From positions 59,397,068-59,461,067 of the forward strand of contig NC_061862.1 of assembly GCF_907164915.1 (NCBI RefSeq): a stretch of DNA of 64,000 nucleotides, in the 5' to 3' direction. The notes under the pieces were generated by a model. It searched no databases. It was given only the letters and a program-made list of their open reading frames with translations, and was not told the DNA's origin. Below are positions 61,700 through 64,000 of the stretch, piece after piece. The first letter of the stretch is position 1. Each line of letters opens with the position of its first letter. The position numbers and the translations under genes were made by a program. This DNA comes from Impatiens glandulifera (taxonomy: Eukaryota; Streptophyta; Magnoliopsida; Ericales; Balsaminaceae).

Positions 61700-62900
61700 A
61701 TTGTGATTGACTTCCACCTCGCAAATATCCTCGAAACTAGGTGTGCCTCACCCTAGATCCCATCCCAATGACCCTACCATGCCCTTGTCGTCCAAAAACA
61801 TTCCCAGTCAGTTCATATTCGGACATATCGAGATTTATTTCCATCGTTTGACGCATCACATCCTACAAAATGAAAAAAAGTTGATTAGTTAAGTATAACA
61901 TTAATAAGTAAGTGAAATATGAAGTACATTTACAATCTTCTCATGTGCATGGGGATCCACCACACGAGTAGAGTCCTCTCTTGTTCCTTTTCTATTGTGT
62001 GTCTCGTAAAAAGGTCAATGTGTGATAGTGCCTTACCCATAGCCCTCTCATGTGAAGATTAAATGTTAATGTTAATTATACAAATATAGTTAACATATTA
62101 ATAACTCTCGAATAAATACACTTACCATTTTTGCTGCCACCTGAGAGAATAACACACTTTCCCGCATGATGTGTCAATCGAACATTCTTTCTATTTTTAG
62201 AATTTCTCTAACTTTTTACATATTTTTGAAAACATCAATTAATACTTAGTTATATTGTAAACAAAGATGTATAAAACTTAGAATTTTAATATTCACCCGA
62301 AAATCGTCTAGGAGAAAGTGGCGCTCCAAAATATAATTTCAATCATCTTCCGAATATTCATCTGGGATGTGTGCTCTGATATCTATTATATCCCCACCAT
62401 GAACCTTAACATGATTTCAATTGATATCACATTAAAACTTATCCCAAGCCATCTTAACATGTTCCATTATCTATTGTCGATAATGCTAGATATGTTCTAG
62501 CACTACCTCAAAACAATTCTGCAAAGACATGGTATTAAGTTATTCATTAATTATTATTATGTATCAAAAAATTAAAGTTAATAAAATAAGATATTAAAAA
62601 CTTACCATTAACGATTTCCAAAGATGCTCTCTGTCGGTGGAGCTCATATTAGACCAATATAGCAGGCGATGTGATATCACAGTGTGGTCTCAAACCACGA
62701 CCCTAATATGTTTGGACCATATCGTAATTAAATTTTTATGTATTCAAAGAATTATAACATATACCTTCAGGATGGAAGGATGATGTTGTCGTCATCTCAA
62801 CCTCTAGAAACGTCGGATCTACATGGTCGGGTGTGCCATCTAGCTCATTAGAGCCACCCACCTCGAAGAGATTGGTTTTCTTCTAGAGATCCTCGAGCTT
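61700..62900 (-). pseudogene. Transposase_24-like gene relic
   Basis: Minus-strand pieces in order: NMSSTDREHLWKSLM (about 62650-62608), IPDEYSEDD then NYILERHFLLDDF (about 62360-62300), KGTREDSTRVVDPHAHEKI (about 61995-61935), and MRQTMEINLDMSEYELTGNV then FGRQGHGRVIGMGS (about 61860-61760). Stops and intron-like gaps separate them. The accessory protein of CACTA elements binds subterminal repeats. The final motif matches the relic in the 18.06-20.74 kb element. Confidence 0.6.
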
Positions 62901-63019
62901 CCTAGACATGCCTCCTCTATAGATTGATTGCTCTTGCTTAGGTGTCATCTTCCCTGTTTAAAAAAATGTTACATAATTTTAACTAATAAAATTAAAATAA
63001 AATACCATGAAACCTTAAT

Positions 63020-63490
63020 TAGATGTTCGAATAACATGGGTTTATTGTCGTCACAATTTTATAACCCGACATTGATACCATATCTGTAACGTAAACCACT
63101 TGTTTCGCTTTACTTGCTAAGATAAACAGTTCATGATTCTTCAAAGTGCGGTTCATATTAACACTTATAAGAACATATTTGTCTATTTTTATTCCCCAAT
63201 CTCTTGTATGGACATCAAACCATTTGTATTTAAAAATAATCGCTCGTTTTTCACTAAATTATTTGACTTCTATCATGTCCATCTACACTCCGTAATAGGA
63301 CAATGTTTCGGTATCATTGTTACCTAATACAACAACACCATTGTTTTGAGTGGTTAAGTCTTCATCGTGCCTCTCAATGTTAAATTTGTATCCATTAATT
63401 CGACACAACACGAAACTCTTCGCATAGCTAGTATGACCACTTTCTAATATTTCTAGGTCCTCATAAATATTTTCCCCAAGTTGAGCAACC
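63020..63490 (-). pseudogene. Tnp2-type transposase C-terminus (DUF4216)
   Basis: An acceptor (TAG then GTTGCTCAACTT) opens VAQLGENIYEDLEILESGHT, then SYAKSFVLCRINGYKFNIER, DEDLTTQNNGVVVLGNND, LSYYGV then a stop, MDMIEVK then a stop, AIIFKYKWFDVH and KYVLISVNMNRTL, NHELFILASKAKQVVYVTD. This is the DUF4216 pattern (YYGV..DI, KC.W.D, ...ASQA.QVFYV) of CACTA transposases. Two in-frame stops make it inactive. Confidence 0.8.
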
Positions 63491-63699
63491 TAATAAGAGA
63501 TGTGTAAGATTAGCCTCAATAATGTAATGCAACAAAATTATACAACAATTATAACTCACTTTTATCTTGAAATAGGCTACGTATCGTCTATCACGCTCAT
63601 CAATTGATATGAAATGATTATCGTATTCTCACTTGAACTCATTGCATACAATTTGAAAGAAAACCTTAAAGTTCATGCATGTAAATTGAAAGATAAATG

Positions 63700-63790
63700 T
63701 ACAAGTAATTGAACATTTACTTGTAAATAGATTCTGCCTCCAGACAGTTCTTTAATATGTATGTATGAGCCCTCTCTCGATCACCCAGTT
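63700..63790 (-). pseudogene. Tnp2-type transposase DUF4218-side exon
   Basis: The minus strand reads RERAHTYILKNCLEAESIYK, like the segment after DUF4218 in CACTA transposases (RxxxHxYVLxNCxEVEP). It lies just upstream of the DUF4216 exon. Confidence 0.55.
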
Positions 63791-64000
63791 CGTACATGTA
63801 ACTAACTTCCTTTCATAACTCTTACAAACATATAAATAGAGATAAAGTTGAATCTCGTACTAAAATACGTAGGGATCTTGATCTTCCAAATATCTCACAC
63901 ATAATTAAGTTAATACTTTTATTCACCATTTAACTCTCACTGATTGAACCCTCGGGAAATTTTTTTATTTTTAAGATAATTTGTAATGTATCATGTATTC

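Larger units (their letters stand above)
60975..64000 (-). mobile_element. CACTA (En/Spm) transposon, decayed, cut by the right edge
   Basis: Subterminal CTCTCGGTGA/TCACCGAGAG motifs repeat in both orientations at 60990-61285. Remnants of both typical CACTA genes follow on the minus strand: Transposase_24-like (about 61700-62900) and the DUF4218-DUF4216 C-terminal part of a Tnp2-type transposase (about 63020-63790). The left terminal CACTA itself is not well kept (TTTTGTAAGGGAAAAACTC near 60977). The other end is outside the window. Confidence 0.8.

Overview
The window looks like nuclear DNA of a flowering plant, probably a eudicot. It is AT-rich, its genes have GT-AG introns, and plant-type transposable elements fill most of the space between them. 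One block of clearly different composition (about 54.5-59.1 kb) is an insertion of organellar DNA. I cannot name the species.

Four genes look intact and all lie on the minus strand. They are a mitochondrial-type Obg GTPase (5 exons, 504 aa, 6.53-9.95 kb), a mitochondrial-type glycine-rich RNA-binding protein (4 coding exons, 249 aa, 14.1-15.9 kb), a P-class PPR protein (single coding exon, 418 aa, 46.5-47.8 kb) and a COBRA-like GPI-anchored wall protein (5 exons, 434 aa, 49.5-51.9 kb). I rebuilt the exons by hand from reading phase, splice signals and family similarity. Three of the four carry presequence-like N-termini and would act in mitochondrial translation or RNA metabolism. Nothing suggests they are co-regulated.

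The rest is mostly mobile or broken. From left to right: a minus-strand Copia element cut by the window edge (0-2.7 kb); an AT-rich repeat array (3.2-5.6 kb); a hAT-like MITE inside an Obg intron; an 830-bp palindrome with exon-like arms (12.8-13.6 kb); a complete non-autonomous CACTA element with an ATT target duplication (18.06-20.74 kb); a decayed Copia (21.6-24.3 kb); a 3.4-kb Mutator-like element carrying part of an MLO gene (25.2-28.6 kb); and a BAHD acyltransferase pseudogene (28.9-36.5 kb) split by a 6.5-kb Copia element with both LTRs, PBS, PPT and a 5-bp target duplication. Then come another Copia on the minus strand (37.0-41.5 kb), a LINE-like RNase H remnant (45 kb), a solo-LTR-like repeat (48.3 kb), two related minisatellites (52.7 and 60.3 kb) on either side of the organellar insert, and a second, larger CACTA element with decayed Transposase_24 and DUF4216 genes running off the right edge (61-64 kb).

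No wholly new system with a testable function stands out. The most unusual objects are the Pack-MULE-like element with MLO exons, the palindrome built from a duplicated intron-containing gene start, the mosaic organellar insert (plastid rpoB, rpoA, ndhC and ndhA pieces in non-plastid DNA), and the acyltransferase gene split by a retrotransposon.
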